DNA of 64,000 bases. It comes from Rhodospirillales bacterium 24-66-33 (GTDB lineage Bacteria; Pseudomonadota; Alphaproteobacteria; Reyranellales; Reyranellaceae). Below are positions 44,628 to 53,345 of the stretch, one piece after another. The notes under the pieces are model-generated. The model was not told the DNA's origin and did no database searches. It worked only from the letters and a program-made list of their open reading frames with translations. Numbering within the stretch: the first letter of the stretch is position 1; every line of letters starts with the position of its first letter. Both the position numbers and the translations under genes were made by a program. The DNA lies in assembly GCA_002281855.1 (NCBI GenBank), contig NCHQ01000001.1, positions 310,001-374,000 of the forward strand, written 5' to 3'.

Positions 44628-45308
44628 TTGTCTCTGGCTTTCCAGGAATTGTTGACCTCTCTGGACGCCAAAGACATTGTTCGATTGAAGGCAGCTTTTC
44701 AGACTATATGCTTGGCGCCGATTGAGTTTGAACTCAATTATGATCGCTTTTGGAAAGCCTTTGTCGGGAAAGGAATGGGAGACTTATTTCTCGATTTATT
44801 GATTGAGAACCGACGAGAAATATTCAGCAGACTGGGAATTATTGCCAAGAGTTTCGAGAGCGCTGTAGCTTTGGGTCGGGAGGCTGCGGTCTTCGACGTA
44901 GTTTCGTCGATTTGGCACGATCCACACTGGCCCGTAATACGCTGGGGACATGCGGATTATATCCGTCGCCTTAATGGGCTGGGTAAGCGAACTCATTCCA
45001 GGCTTCTTGAAAGAAAGATTTTCAGGCAACTCCAAGCGCTTAAATACCGAGGCGTACCCCGGCTTCGGGGCGATTTCTTCAATAGTGCAGAGGCACTGGC
45101 TGAGCGAGTCGATTTGCCGAAAGATCTCCTGGATCTCTTATACCGTAACAGTCGGTACAAGCCGATGCATCGAAGGATCTGGGAGCGTCACGTTCGGACA
45201 GCCTTCTGCTGTGAGCATATCGCAACTGATCTTATGCGAGGCATCGACGAAAGGGCCGATCGCGTTACCTGGCGGTGCCGCTTATTCGGCTTATCTATCG
45301 AAATGTAG
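44628..45308 (+). CDS. Unrecognised protein in the tRNA-Arg element (possibly broken)
   Basis: A 226-residue frame starting at TTG (44628) without a clear ribosome site. It is rich in helices and aromatic/charged residues (FELNYDRFWKAFVGKGMGDL, SSIWHDPHWPVIRWGHADYI) and has base use unlike the host genes. The last 40 or so residues (after YRNSRYKPMH) look out of register. The next frame from about 45190 to 45552 reads more like protein, so a frameshift around 45180 is likely. No family recognised. Confidence 0.4.
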   Translation: MSLAFQELLTSLDAKDIVRLKAAFQTICLAPIEFELNYDRFWKAFVGKGMGDLFLDLLIENRREIFSRLGIIAKSFESAVALGREAAVFDVVSSIWHDPHWPVIRWGHADYIRRLNGLGKRTHSRLLERKIFRQLQALKYRGVPRLRGDFFNSAEALAERVDLPKDLLDLLYRNSRYKPMHRRIWERHVRTAFCCEHIATDLMRGIDERADRVTWRCRLFGLSIEM

Positions 45309-45552
45309 TACGGCATGGATGACTCTTGTTCGTGATGGAGCAAGCGTTGTCCCGAATGTATTGATCGGTCCGACGCGAGAAAAAGGCGAATCCTATCGTG
45401 ATTTTTCGGAGCGTTGGTTCAAGTTCTATGGTGAGTGTCTGGAAGCGGCGCTTACTGGCGATCCTCGAAACATTTCACTAAGGCCTTCTTGGGTTGGTAT
45501 TCTGACCGAACGGCATACAGGCGGCCCACGCCAGAGGATTACTTCGCTCTAG
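45190..45552 (+). pseudogene. Out-of-frame continuation of the element's unrecognised gene
   Basis: In the frame one step from the previous entry the sequence reads QPSAVSISQLILCEAS, GPIALPGGAAYSAYLSKC, TAWMTLVRDGASVVPNVLIG and YRDFSERWFKFYGECLEAAL to a stop at 45552. This is plausible protein with no start codon of its own nearby. It is probably the C-terminal part of the same gene after a frameshift. Confidence 0.4.
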
Positions 45553-45718
45553 CCTCTAGCTCCACATAGTCCCGGCTGTACCGCACGACGGCCCAGGCGG
45601 ATCCTTCCCTCACCACGATGGCTCCTGACTCCTCACCATCTGCCCGGCAGACAGAGACAGTGCGCCCGTAGCGGTCTTGATCGCGTCGTAGGTCTCCACG
45701 CGCCCGCTCCAAACGACA
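45539..45718 (-). pseudogene. Thermonuclease (SNase-like) C-terminal fragment
   Basis: Reading the minus strand, one frame gives DRYGRTVSVCRADGEESGAI followed by VVREGSAWAVVRYSRDYVEL and a stop at 45539. This is the C-terminal core of staphylococcal-nuclease-like proteins (the D-R-Y-G-R catalytic-arm strand and the A-x-x-R-Y-S-x-x-Y helix). The N-terminal half is missing or out of frame, and the usual basic tail after the last helix is cut short. The fragment lies inside the tRNA-bounded element. From 45719 to 45906 I see nothing recognisable. Confidence 0.65.
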
Positions 45719-45906
45719 GTGAGCGCGGTTTGCTGAGAGCAGTGACGGATCGGGGCGACAATCGGCTTGGTGTTCGTGGATGCGTTCAACGCCTTAGCGG
45801 CTGCAATCGTGGTCGGGACACGTGCGAAAAATCTTCGCGTGAGTCCCCATGTGTCCCCCCGGTTCTTACGGGAGGGGACCCTCAACAGCTAGGTCATTGT
45901 AACGAG

Positions 45907-45983
<77 letters not shown>

Positions 45984-46166
45984 GGCGCGGCGGAACATAC
46001 CGGAGGGGGCGCTGCTGCGCAACGAGCGGACTCGAAGCCTCAAAAGCCGGTATTCGGCCTGCCGGAGGCTCGAGGTTGAACGCTTCATCTTGACTGATAA
46101 GGTCTCGCCGCAAATGCTGGCCACGCTATTCCCCCGTGGCAGATAAGGTTTTCGGGAGGTCCAACC

Positions 46167-46592
46167 GTGTCCGATCACGCTCTTCGTCACGCCGTCAACA
46201 TCAAGGCGGATGCCGCCAAGGTCCACGCCGCCCTCACAACCCTGGAGGGGCTCAAGGGCTGGACCATGGCCGAGGTCTCGGGCGGCGCGGGCGTGGGGAG
46301 CCAGTGGACCCTGAAATATGCCGACGGGCCGAAGTTCGTCTGGGAAGTCGCGTCGCAGGGAGCCGACGCCGTCGTCTGGAAGTGCGTGGACGGGCCGGGC
46401 GACGCGGCCGGCACCAGCGTCTCGTTCCATCTCGGCCAGACGCCGCACGGGCGGGTCCACCTCACCTTCGCCCATTCCGGCTGGCCGCATCAGAAGGGCA
46501 ACTTCGAGAAGTGCAACGCCCTCTGGGGCATGATGCTGCATCACCTCAGGGCCTTCGCCGAGCACGGGAAGGCCGCGCCTGCTTATTCCTGA
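46167..46592 (+). CDS. SRPBCC-family protein (START-like / AHSA1-like)
   Basis: A 141-residue protein from a GTG at 46167 with GGGAGGTCCAACC upstream. RHAVNIKADAAKVHAALTTL, KGWTMAEVSGGAGVGSQWTL, FHLGQTPHGRVHLTFAHSGW and the C-terminal helix GNFEKCNALWGMMLHHLRAF fit the SRPBCC fold, which binds hydrophobic ligands. It is 25 bases before the UbiD-like gene, so it probably shares a transcript and may handle the decarboxylase substrate or product. Confidence 0.85.
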   Translation: MSDHALRHAVNIKADAAKVHAALTTLEGLKGWTMAEVSGGAGVGSQWTLKYADGPKFVWEVASQGADAVVWKCVDGPGDAAGTSVSFHLGQTPHGRVHLTFAHSGWPHQKGNFEKCNALWGMMLHHLRAFAEHGKAAPAYS

Positions 46593-46617
46593 TTCCTCCT
46601 TTCATTCCGGTCAAACA

Positions 46618-48246
46618 ATGCAGCAGTCCCTTTCCGACTTTGTCGACGCGATGGACAAAGCGGGCTTCCTCGTGCGCATCACCGACGAAGTGCGTGTCGA
46701 TCAGGTTCCCAAGCTCATGGAGGCCAATCCGACCAAGGCGGTCCTGATCGAGAAGATCAAGGACACCGAGTTCTCGGTGCTGGCCAACGCCTATTCCAAC
46801 CAGGAGATGTTCGCCTGGGCGATGGGCTGCGACAAGACGCGGACCGGCCTCGAGATGGTGGCGCGCTCCAAGGGCCGGGTGAAGTGGGAGACGGTGACGA
46901 CGGCGCCCTGCAAGGAGGTGATCCTGAAGGGCGACGATGTCGACCTGACCCGCCTGCCGCTGTTCCTGCACCACGATCGCGACGGCCACGCCTACACCAA
47001 CGACAATCTCTTCATCAGCAAGCATCCCGACACCGGCGTCTACGACTGGGGCATCTACCGCTCGATGTTCCGCACGAAGAACGAGAAGTCGGTCGACATG
47101 ACCTGCACCTCGCACCGCCAGCGAATCCATGCCATGGCGGCGGCGGCGAAGGGGCAGAACCTCGAGGTCGCGATCGTGCTGGGCGGTCCGACCATCGACA
47201 AGATCGCGGCGCTGGTCGGCGTCACCACCGACACCGACGATTTCGAGGTGCTGGGCGCCTTCTATGGCGCGCCGGCCAAGATGATCAAATGCGAAACCAT
47301 CGACGTGATGGTGCCGGCCAATGCCGAGATCGTGCTCGAATGCGAGCTGATGGCGCTGGAGGGGCTGGTCTACGACGAGGGCCCGTACGGCGAGTTCACC
47401 GGCATGTACGGCGGCGGCATCAAGCACAATTATCGCCTCAAGGTGAAGGCGATGACCTACCGCAAGGGCGGCATCTTCCAGCATTGCACGATCGGCGGGC
47501 TGCATCCCTGGTACACCGACAACATGCTGCAGCTGCCGGCGATCGAGGCCGACCTGTTCAACGGGCTGAAGCAGGGCGGCATCGACGTGCGCGAGGTGCG
47601 CTGTCCGCTGGGCGGCCTGTCCAACATCGCCTACGCCAAGATCCATCCGCTGGGGGCCGGCGATTCCAAGCAGGCGCTGGGCATCATGCTGACCTGTTCC
47701 AAGCAGGGGCTTCCGAAGATCGCCATGGTGTTCGACACCGACGTCGATATCTGGGACGACCAGGCCGTGCTGGCCGCCATGGCCTACCGTTACATGCCGG
47801 ACAAGGACACGGTGCGGCTCGACGGGCTCAACACCATGACCGTCGATCCCAAGAGCACGACGCTCGGCATCTCCTCCAAGATCGGCATGGACTGCACGGT
47901 GCCGCTCGGACCGGAATGGAACCCCAACGAGTTCGTGCGCAGCACCGTCACCGATCTGGGCGATCCGCCGGCCGGGCTGAAGATCATGACGGAAGACGAG
48001 CTGACCAAGGACATGGAGGCGTTCATCCGCGCCGAGCCGCGCGCCTGGCACGACATCCTGAAGCAGTATCACGGCCAGCCCTATCCGGTGCTCTACCGCG
48101 CCTTCGGCAACCTGCGGCACAGGCTCGGCCGCAGCAACGATCCGCCGTGGTACCGCTACACGCTCTCCGACACACCGTTCTCGTGGGAGGCGAAGCCTGC
48201 GCCGCTGAACCACTCGGACCCGCGTCACATCAAGACAAGCGGCTGA
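46618..48246 (+). CDS. UbiD-family prenylated-FMN-dependent decarboxylase
   Basis: A 542-residue (de)carboxylase that uses prenylated FMN. The conserved EGPYGEFTGMYG block (about 257-268) carries the catalytic Glu/Arg/Glu network. KWETVTTAPCKEVILKGDDV, DLTRLPLFLHHDRDGHAYTN and MFRTKNEKSVDMTCTSHRQR are typical of the family. Family members decarboxylate ubiquinone precursors, vanillate, gallate, phthalates or other aromatic and alpha,beta-unsaturated acids. Its own UbiX follows 10 bases later, which points to a dedicated catabolic enzyme rather than housekeeping UbiD. Confidence 0.93.
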   Translation: MQQSLSDFVDAMDKAGFLVRITDEVRVDQVPKLMEANPTKAVLIEKIKDTEFSVLANAYSNQEMFAWAMGCDKTRTGLEMVARSKGRVKWETVTTAPCKEVILKGDDVDLTRLPLFLHHDRDGHAYTNDNLFISKHPDTGVYDWGIYRSMFRTKNEKSVDMTCTSHRQRIHAMAAAAKGQNLEVAIVLGGPTIDKIAALVGVTTDTDDFEVLGAFYGAPAKMIKCETIDVMVPANAEIVLECELMALEGLVYDEGPYGEFTGMYGGGIKHNYRLKVKAMTYRKGGIFQHCTIGGLHPWYTDNMLQLPAIEADLFNGLKQGGIDVREVRCPLGGLSNIAYAKIHPLGAGDSKQALGIMLTCSKQGLPKIAMVFDTDVDIWDDQAVLAAMAYRYMPDKDTVRLDGLNTMTVDPKSTTLGISSKIGMDCTVPLGPEWNPNEFVRSTVTDLGDPPAGLKIMTEDELTKDMEAFIRAEPRAWHDILKQYHGQPYPVLYRAFGNLRHRLGRSNDPPWYRYTLSDTPFSWEAKPAPLNHSDPRHIKTSG

Positions 48247-48256
48247 GGGCATTCGA

Positions 48257-48880
48257 ATGGCAGCGAGCGAACCTGTGCGGCGCATGGTGGTCGGCATCAC
48301 CGGCGCCTCGGGAACGGTTTACGGCATCCGCGTGCTCGAGGCGTTGCGGGCGCTGAAGATCGAGAGCCATCTCGTGATCTCGAAGGCGGGCGACCAGACG
48401 CGGTCGCTCGAGACCGACGTCTCGGCCTCGGAACTGCGGGCGCTGGCCGACAAGGTCTATGCGCCGGGCGATATTGCCGCGTCGATCTCGAGCGGCTCGT
48501 TCCAGACCATGGGCATGATCGTGGCGCCCTGTTCGGTGCGCACCCTGAGCGAGATCGCGACGGGGGTGACCTCGGGGCTCGTCTCCCGCGCCGCCGACGT
48601 CTGCCTGAAGGAGCGCCGGCGGGTCGTGCTGATGTTCCGCGAGACGCCGCTGCACGCCGGCCACATCAAGAGCATGCTGGCCGTCACCGAGATGGGCGCC
48701 ATCGTCGCCGTTCCGTCGCCGGCCTTCTATACGCGGCCCAGGACGGTCGACGATATCGTGACGCATTCGGTCGCGCGCGTGCTCGACCTGTTCGGCCTCG
48801 ACACCAAGACGTTTCCGCGATGGAGCGGACCTTCCGGTGTGGACAGGCCCGCCACCGCCAAGCGCCGGAGCGGCAAATGA
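48257..48880 (+). CDS. UbiX-family flavin prenyltransferase
   Basis: A 207-residue flavoprotein. MVVGITGASGTVYGIRVLEA is the FMN loop, GSFQTMGMIVAPCSVRTLSE and VLMFRETPLHAGHIKSMLAV bind the prenyl phosphate, with PAFYTRPRTVDDIVTHSVAR behind. It makes prenyl-FMN from dimethylallyl phosphate for the UbiD-like decarboxylase just upstream. The C-terminal extension (KTFPRWSGPSGVDRPATAKR) is longer than in UbiX of E. coli. It overlaps the CopC-like gene by four bases. Confidence 0.92.
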   Translation: MAASEPVRRMVVGITGASGTVYGIRVLEALRALKIESHLVISKAGDQTRSLETDVSASELRALADKVYAPGDIAASISSGSFQTMGMIVAPCSVRTLSEIATGVTSGLVSRAADVCLKERRRVVLMFRETPLHAGHIKSMLAVTEMGAIVAVPSPAFYTRPRTVDDIVTHSVARVLDLFGLDTKTFPRWSGPSGVDRPATAKRRSGK

Positions 48881-49260
48881 TGTTGCGACGCCTGACGATC
48901 GCCGCCCTGATGATGATGGCCGCCGGCCCTCTTGCGACATTGAGCGCCCAGCAGACGTCGGACGATGTCCGCGTCACCGACTCGGCACCGAAGGCCCATG
49001 CCCGGATCGGCCTCAAGAGCAGCGCCTTCTTCGTGCGCTTCGACCGGCCGGTCGATCACATCAAGTCGACCCTGGTCATCAAGCAGGGCGACAAGGTGAT
49101 CGAGCGCCTTCACCCGCGTCTGGAATCGGCCCCGGAAGTGCTGTTCGCCGCTGCGCCGACCCTGCCGCCCGGCAACTACGTGCTGCACTGGGCGGTGATC
49201 ACGGTGCAGGGGACGAAGGCCAAAGAGGGTGACATTCCCTTTCAGGTCTCCGACCAGTAG
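48877..49260 (+). CDS. CopC-domain exported protein
   Basis: A 127-residue exported protein with a hydrophobic signal (LTIAALMMMAAGPLATLSAQ). The mature part has SAPKAHARIGLKSSAFFVRF, DRPVDHIKSTLVIKQGDKVI and PPGNYVLHWAVITVQGTKAK, the Greek-key beta-barrel of CopC/YobA copper proteins. Only a few His residues remain (HARIG, LHWAV) and the Met-rich loop is absent, so the metal site is uncertain. It is translationally coupled to the UbiX gene, an unexpected partner. Confidence 0.82.
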   Translation: MMLRRLTIAALMMMAAGPLATLSAQQTSDDVRVTDSAPKAHARIGLKSSAFFVRFDRPVDHIKSTLVIKQGDKVIERLHPRLESAPEVLFAAAPTLPPGNYVLHWAVITVQGTKAKEGDIPFQVSDQ

Positions 49261-49449
49261 GCGCCGCGTGCCGGCCGTCCGTTCAGGTAACCGTGATGAG
49301 CCGGGCGCGATCGGAAGTACCCGCTGGAAGGGACCCCTGCCGGAGTTCGACGCCGCAACGCGCAAGGTGGCGACGGTACTTTCCGGTCGGGCTTGGCGCG
49401 ACGGCCCATTTCAGCGACAGTTGGCGCACAAACGGGAGGAAGAAACGAC

Positions 49450-50457
49450 ATGACCGATCATAGCCGGCGCGGCTTCGTTCGCGCTTCGGGCGCTGCTGCA
49501 ATGTTCGCCACCCTGGGACTCGCGGGCCGCGCCGGCGCGCAGGGCACCCCGCCGCTCGAGACCGTGCGCATCGTCACCGGCTTCCCGCCGGGCGGCACGT
49601 CCGACACGCTGTGCCGTCGCGTCGCCGAGGGGCTGCGGGGAACGGCCTATACCAAGGCCGCCCTCGTGGAGAACAAGGCCGGCGCCGGCGGCCAGATCGC
49701 CATCCAGTCGATGAAGGGTGCGGCGACCGACGGCAGCGTCATCCTGCAGACCCCGGCTTCGATGCTGATGATCTATCCGCACATCTACAAGAAGCTGGCC
49801 TACGATCCCTTCACCGACGTGACCCCGGTGACGCTCGCCTGCACGTTCGATTTCGGCTTCTGCGTCGGCCCCGCCGTGCCCGACAGTGTGAAGAACATCC
49901 CGGAGTTCCTGGCCTGGTGCAAGGCGAACCCGGACAAGGCCAACTACGGCTCGCCGGCCTCCGGTTCGGTACCGCACTTCATCGGCGTGCTGCTGGGCCA
50001 GGCCGGTGGCGTCGAACTGAAGCACGTCGCCTATCGCGGCACGCAGCCCGCGGTGCAGGACATGATCGGTGGCCAGATCCAGGCCGTGTCCGGCCCGGTC
50101 GGCGAGTTCACCCAGCAGGTCGCCGCCGGCAAGGCGCGCCTCCTCGGCGTCTCGGGCGCGACCCGCAGCCGCTTTGCGCCAAACGTCCCGACCTTCGCCG
50201 AGCAGGGCTACAAGGACCTGGTCTTCTCCGAGTGGTTCGGCTTCTTCGCTCCGGGCGGCACGTCGGCGCCGGTCGTGATGCGTGCCAACGAAGCGCTGCG
50301 CGCCGCGCTCGCCCGGAAGGACGTGATCGACGGCCTGGCCGTGATGGGCCTCGAGATGAAGTCCTCCACGCCGCAGGAACTCGGCGCCCTCCTGAAGGCA
50401 AGCTACGATCGCTGGGGTCCGATCGTGAAGAAGATCGGGTTCACGGCGGATTCGTGA
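49450..50457 (+). CDS. Bug/TctC-family periplasmic receptor
   Basis: A 335-residue receptor from the ATG at 49450 with GGGAGGAAGAAACGAC upstream. A Tat-like signal (SRRGFVRASGAAAMFATLGL), ETVRIVTGFPPGGTSDTLCR, VENKAGAGGQIAIQSMKG, NYGSPASGSVPHFIGVLLGQ, LKHVAYRGTQPAVQDMIGGQ and a C-terminal WGPIVKKIGFTADS are all family features. It lies 189 bases after the UbiD/UbiX/CopC run on the same strand and could deliver the acid that UbiD decarboxylates. Its 3' flank carries a REP-like inverted repeat. Confidence 0.92.
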   Translation: MTDHSRRGFVRASGAAAMFATLGLAGRAGAQGTPPLETVRIVTGFPPGGTSDTLCRRVAEGLRGTAYTKAALVENKAGAGGQIAIQSMKGAATDGSVILQTPASMLMIYPHIYKKLAYDPFTDVTPVTLACTFDFGFCVGPAVPDSVKNIPEFLAWCKANPDKANYGSPASGSVPHFIGVLLGQAGGVELKHVAYRGTQPAVQDMIGGQIQAVSGPVGEFTQQVAAGKARLLGVSGATRSRFAPNVPTFAEQGYKDLVFSEWFGFFAPGGTSAPVVMRANEALRAALARKDVIDGLAVMGLEMKSSTPQELGALLKASYDRWGPIVKKIGFTADS

Positions 50458-50464
50458 GATCGGT

Positions 50465-50550
50465 GTCGTCCTGAGCGCAGCGAAGGACCTCACGGAACGA
50501 CCAAAGAACGGCGTAGCTGGCGGGAGATCCTTCGCTGCGCTCAGGATGAC
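50465..50550. repeat. REP/BIME-like inverted repeat between convergent genes
   Basis: TCCTGAGCGCAGCGAAGGA (50469-50487) is perfectly complementary in reverse to 50528-50546. The arms extend to 23 bases with one mismatch (50465-50487, 50528-50550), separated by 40 bases. It fills the gap between the Bug receptor and acyl-CoA synthetase genes. Sequences of this kind are scattered as intergenic palindromes in many proteobacterial genomes, and it may also end transcription on both strands. Confidence 0.8.
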
Positions 50551-50553
50551 AAG

Positions 50554-52065
50554 TCAAACCCGCTTTGCGTCGTCGCGCGCGTAGGTCGCGACGGCGCGGT
50601 CGACCAGCGTCTTGCGGTCGATCTTGTTGGTCCCCGCGAGCGGCAGCTCGTCGACGAACCATATCGCGCGCGGGTGGGCGTAGGCCGGGCCGTTGTCGAG
50701 GGCGAAGCGGCGCAGGGCCTCCTCGGTGGGTGACGTGCCGGGTTTTGCCACGACGAAGGCGACCGGCAGCTGGTACTTGATTTCGTCGGGCACCGGCACG
50801 ACGCAGGCCTGCGCAACGTCGGCATGACGGCCCAGCAGCTTCTCGACCTCGCCGGGATAGACGTTCTCCCCGCCGCACTGGAACATGTCGTCGGCACGGC
50901 CGACGAAGAAGACGAAGCCGTTCTCGTCGCGTCGCATCACGTCGCCGGTGTCGTACCAGCCGTCGATCAGGCGCTTCTTCGTGTCGGCCTCGCGGTTGAG
51001 ATAGCCGCTCATGAGTGCCGGCGTGCGGATGTGCAGCACGCCCTGCGTGGCGCCGGTCTCCGCGCCGCCGACGAACTTCACTTCGATGTTGGCGCGTGGA
51101 TAGCCCAGCGATCCCATGGGCTTTGGAATGCCGTCGGGATGCGGGCCGAAGCCCAGCGGCCCGGACTCCGTGGTGCCCCAGCTGTTGGCCGTCTCGGCAT
51201 TGGGGAACATCCGGTGCATCTGCTCGAAGAATTCCGCCGTCGACGGCGCCGAGCCGGTGACCGCCGTGGTGACGCAGCCCAGATCTGCCTTGGCCAGTTC
51301 CTCCGTCTCGCGCATCACCAGCGCCAGCATGGTCGGCACCGAGGTGATCATGGCGACGCGATTGCGGTCGATGGCGCGGATGAAGCCGCGGGCCATGAAA
51401 TTCGTCATCAGCACGATCGTGCCGCCGTTGATCATCGCCATCTTGGCGCTGAACAGGCCGTTCATGTGGAACAGCGGCGCGGCGATGATGATCTTCTGTC
51501 CCTCGATGCCGGGCCGCTGCTCCGGCGTCGCGCCGGTCGCCCAGAGGTAGCCGCCATGGCTCAGCGGCACGCCCTTGGGCAGGCCGGTCGAGCCCGACGT
51601 GTAGAGGATCATGGCGACTTCTTCGGGCGCCATGTCGACCGGCTCGAAAGACCCCGCGTCGAGCAGACCGTCGAGTTCCTCCATCGCGACGGTCGGCACC
51701 AGCGAACCGACCAGCGGCGCGCGCTCGGCGTCGGCGATCGCCAGCTTGACGGAACAGTCCTTCATGATGTGCGCGACCGTTTCGCGCGGCAACTTATGAT
51801 TGACGCAGACCGACACGAGCCCGGCCGCCATGGTGGCCATGTAGAGCACGAGATAGTCGGCGCTGTTGGCCGCGACGATGGCCACGGCCTCGCCGCGTCC
51901 GAGCCCGCGCTTCAGCAGGCCGCGCGCCAGGGCGGCGATGCGCAGCCGCGCCTCGCCGTAGCCCAGACGCAGCTGTTCATCGCCCTCGGGCGAAACCTGG
52001 ATGATGAAGGGGCGGTCGGCCGGCGCCTGCGGGTCGAGGATGGCGGCGAGATTCTTGAGGTCCAT
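50554..52065 (-). CDS. Class I adenylate-forming enzyme (acyl-CoA synthetase)
   Basis: A 503-residue ligase that activates an acid to an acyl-adenylate and then the CoA thioester. The start at 52065 (CAGGGAATC upstream) is preferred over the ATG at 52101. P-loop ILYTSGSTGLPKGVPLSHGG, A4 region APLFHMNGLF, A5 NSWGTTESG, A7 GWYDTGDVMRRDENGFVFFV, A8 GRADDMFQCGGENVYPGEVE and A10 Lys in GTNKIDRKTL are all present. Medium- or long-chain fatty acids or aryl acids are possible. An SDR gene lies upstream on the same strand. Confidence 0.92.
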   Translation of the reverse strand: MDLKNLAAILDPQAPADRPFIIQVSPEGDEQLRLGYGEARLRIAALARGLLKRGLGRGEAVAIVAANSADYLVLYMATMAAGLVSVCVNHKLPRETVAHIMKDCSVKLAIADAERAPLVGSLVPTVAMEELDGLLDAGSFEPVDMAPEEVAMILYTSGSTGLPKGVPLSHGGYLWATGATPEQRPGIEGQKIIIAAPLFHMNGLFSAKMAMINGGTIVLMTNFMARGFIRAIDRNRVAMITSVPTMLALVMRETEELAKADLGCVTTAVTGSAPSTAEFFEQMHRMFPNAETANSWGTTESGPLGFGPHPDGIPKPMGSLGYPRANIEVKFVGGAETGATQGVLHIRTPALMSGYLNREADTKKRLIDGWYDTGDVMRRDENGFVFFVGRADDMFQCGGENVYPGEVEKLLGRHADVAQACVVPVPDEIKYQLPVAFVVAKPGTSPTEEALRRFALDNGPAYAHPRAIWFVDELPLAGTNKIDRKTLVDRAVATYARDDAKRV

Positions 52066-52116
52066 GATTCCCTGATTGATAGACGGACGATCGCGCTGCA
52101 AGCGACGTGCCGGATT

Positions 52117-52860
52117 TCAGCGCCGGCGATGGAATTGCGAGCCGCCATACGACTGGTCGGTGGGCACGATCTCCATGAAGCTCACATCCATGCGCTGCGG
52201 GGCGCCCAGTACGAACATGACCGCCTCGGCGATGTCGGTGGGCTGCAGCGTTTCGAACCCGTCATAGAAGCGCCGACGTCCTTCCTCGCGATCCTCCATC
52301 AGGCCGAGATGGGCGCCCGTCTCGACCCTGCCCGGCGAGATCTCGGTCACCCGCACGCCCGACCCGTGCAGGTCGAGGCGCAGCGTCTGGCTGAGATTGT
52401 GGATGGCGGCCTTGGTCATGGCATAGACCGGCATGCCGGGCAGCGCCCAGGTGCCCGACGTCGATCCGAGATTGACGATGTGGCCGAGACCCCGTGCCCT
52501 CATGCCGGGCACGACGGCGGCCAGGCAGTTGAGCGTGCCGCGCAGGTTCACGTCCATCAGCGTTGCGATGTCGTCGGGCGCGGTCTCCCACGACAGCCCG
52601 CCGCGCACCGGGGCGGAGGCGTTGTTGACCAGGATGTCGGCATCGAGCGAGCCCAGGACGCTCAGCACCGCGTCGCGATGGGAGATGTCGAGTGCCATCG
52701 GCCGGCAGCCGGTCTCCTGGGCCAGGTCCGTCAGGTCCTCGGTGGAGCGGGCGACGGCATAGACGTCGAGTCCGCCGATCGTGAGTTCGCGGACGATCGC
52801 CGCGCCGATGCCGCGGCTCGCGCCTGTGACGATGGCCGTACGATAGCGATCCAGTGACAC
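52117..52860 (-). CDS. Short-chain dehydrogenase/reductase
   Basis: A 247-residue SDR from a GTG at 52860, with AAGGAGGAAGCC upstream. TGASRGIG is the NAD(P) loop, LVNNASAP the second motif (NNAS variant of NNAG), LGSTSGTWALPGMPVYAMTK contains Ser and the Tyr-x-x-x-Lys site, and VRVTEISPGRVETGAH follows. The family includes clavaldehyde-type and serine dehydrogenases. It is 51 bases upstream of the acyl-CoA synthetase start on the same strand. Confidence 0.91.
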   Translation of the reverse strand: MSLDRYRTAIVTGASRGIGAAIVRELTIGGLDVYAVARSTEDLTDLAQETGCRPMALDISHRDAVLSVLGSLDADILVNNASAPVRGGLSWETAPDDIATLMDVNLRGTLNCLAAVVPGMRARGLGHIVNLGSTSGTWALPGMPVYAMTKAAIHNLSQTLRLDLHGSGVRVTEISPGRVETGAHLGLMEDREEGRRRFYDGFETLQPTDIAEAVMFVLGAPQRMDVSFMEIVPTDQSYGGSQFHRRR

Positions 52861-52931
52861 GGCTTCCTCCTTTGCCCGGCGCGAACGGCCGCCTAAAATG
52901 CCACCATAGCGCATCGAAGCTGGAGCACGGC

Positions 52932-53312
52932 ATGGCCAAGAAAGTCTTTCCCGACGGCACCGAGGTGGCGGGCTTCTACGTGCGCACCATCAAGAGCGGT
53001 CCGTTCGTCTTCGTGTCGGGCACGACCTCGCTCAATCCCAAGGGGCAGGTGCAGGGCAAGGATGCGGCCCAGCAGACCGCGATCACCATGCGCAAGATCG
53101 AGGCCGGGCTGAAGTCCGCCGGGGCGAAGCTCGGCGACCTCGTGCGGACGACGATCTACGTGACCGACATTCGCGACATGGGGGCCGTGACGACGGCCCT
53201 GGGCAAGTCGCTGAAGGGCGCGGTGGTCACATCGACGCTGGTGGCCGTGAGTGCCCTTGCCGTGCCGGGCCTGCTGGTCGAGATTGAGGCTACGGCCGTC
53301 GTCGGTGAGTGA
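52932..53312 (+). CDS. RidA/YjgF-family protein
   Basis: A 126-residue protein. FYVRTIKSGPFVFVSGTTSL, GKDAAQQTAITMRKIEAGLK, SAGAKLGDLVRTTIYVTDI and VPGLLVEIEATAVV form the RidA fold. The Arg in LVRTTIYVTD corresponds to the active-site Arg105 of RidA, so imine/enamine deaminase activity is possible; the final Glu region (IEATAVV) is slightly varied. The ATG at 52932 is 71 bases from the divergent SDR start. Confidence 0.9.
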   Translation: MAKKVFPDGTEVAGFYVRTIKSGPFVFVSGTTSLNPKGQVQGKDAAQQTAITMRKIEAGLKSAGAKLGDLVRTTIYVTDIRDMGAVTTALGKSLKGAVVTSTLVAVSALAVPGLLVEIEATAVVGE

Positions 53313-53345
53313 TGAGGGGCGACGTTGATCGGGGGAGTGAGTTGG

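Noticed and set aside
48820..48876. Upstream extension of the CopC-like gene to 48820
   Set aside because: It would place 19 charged residues before the signal peptide; the ATG at 48877 overlapping the ubiX stop gives a normal signal.
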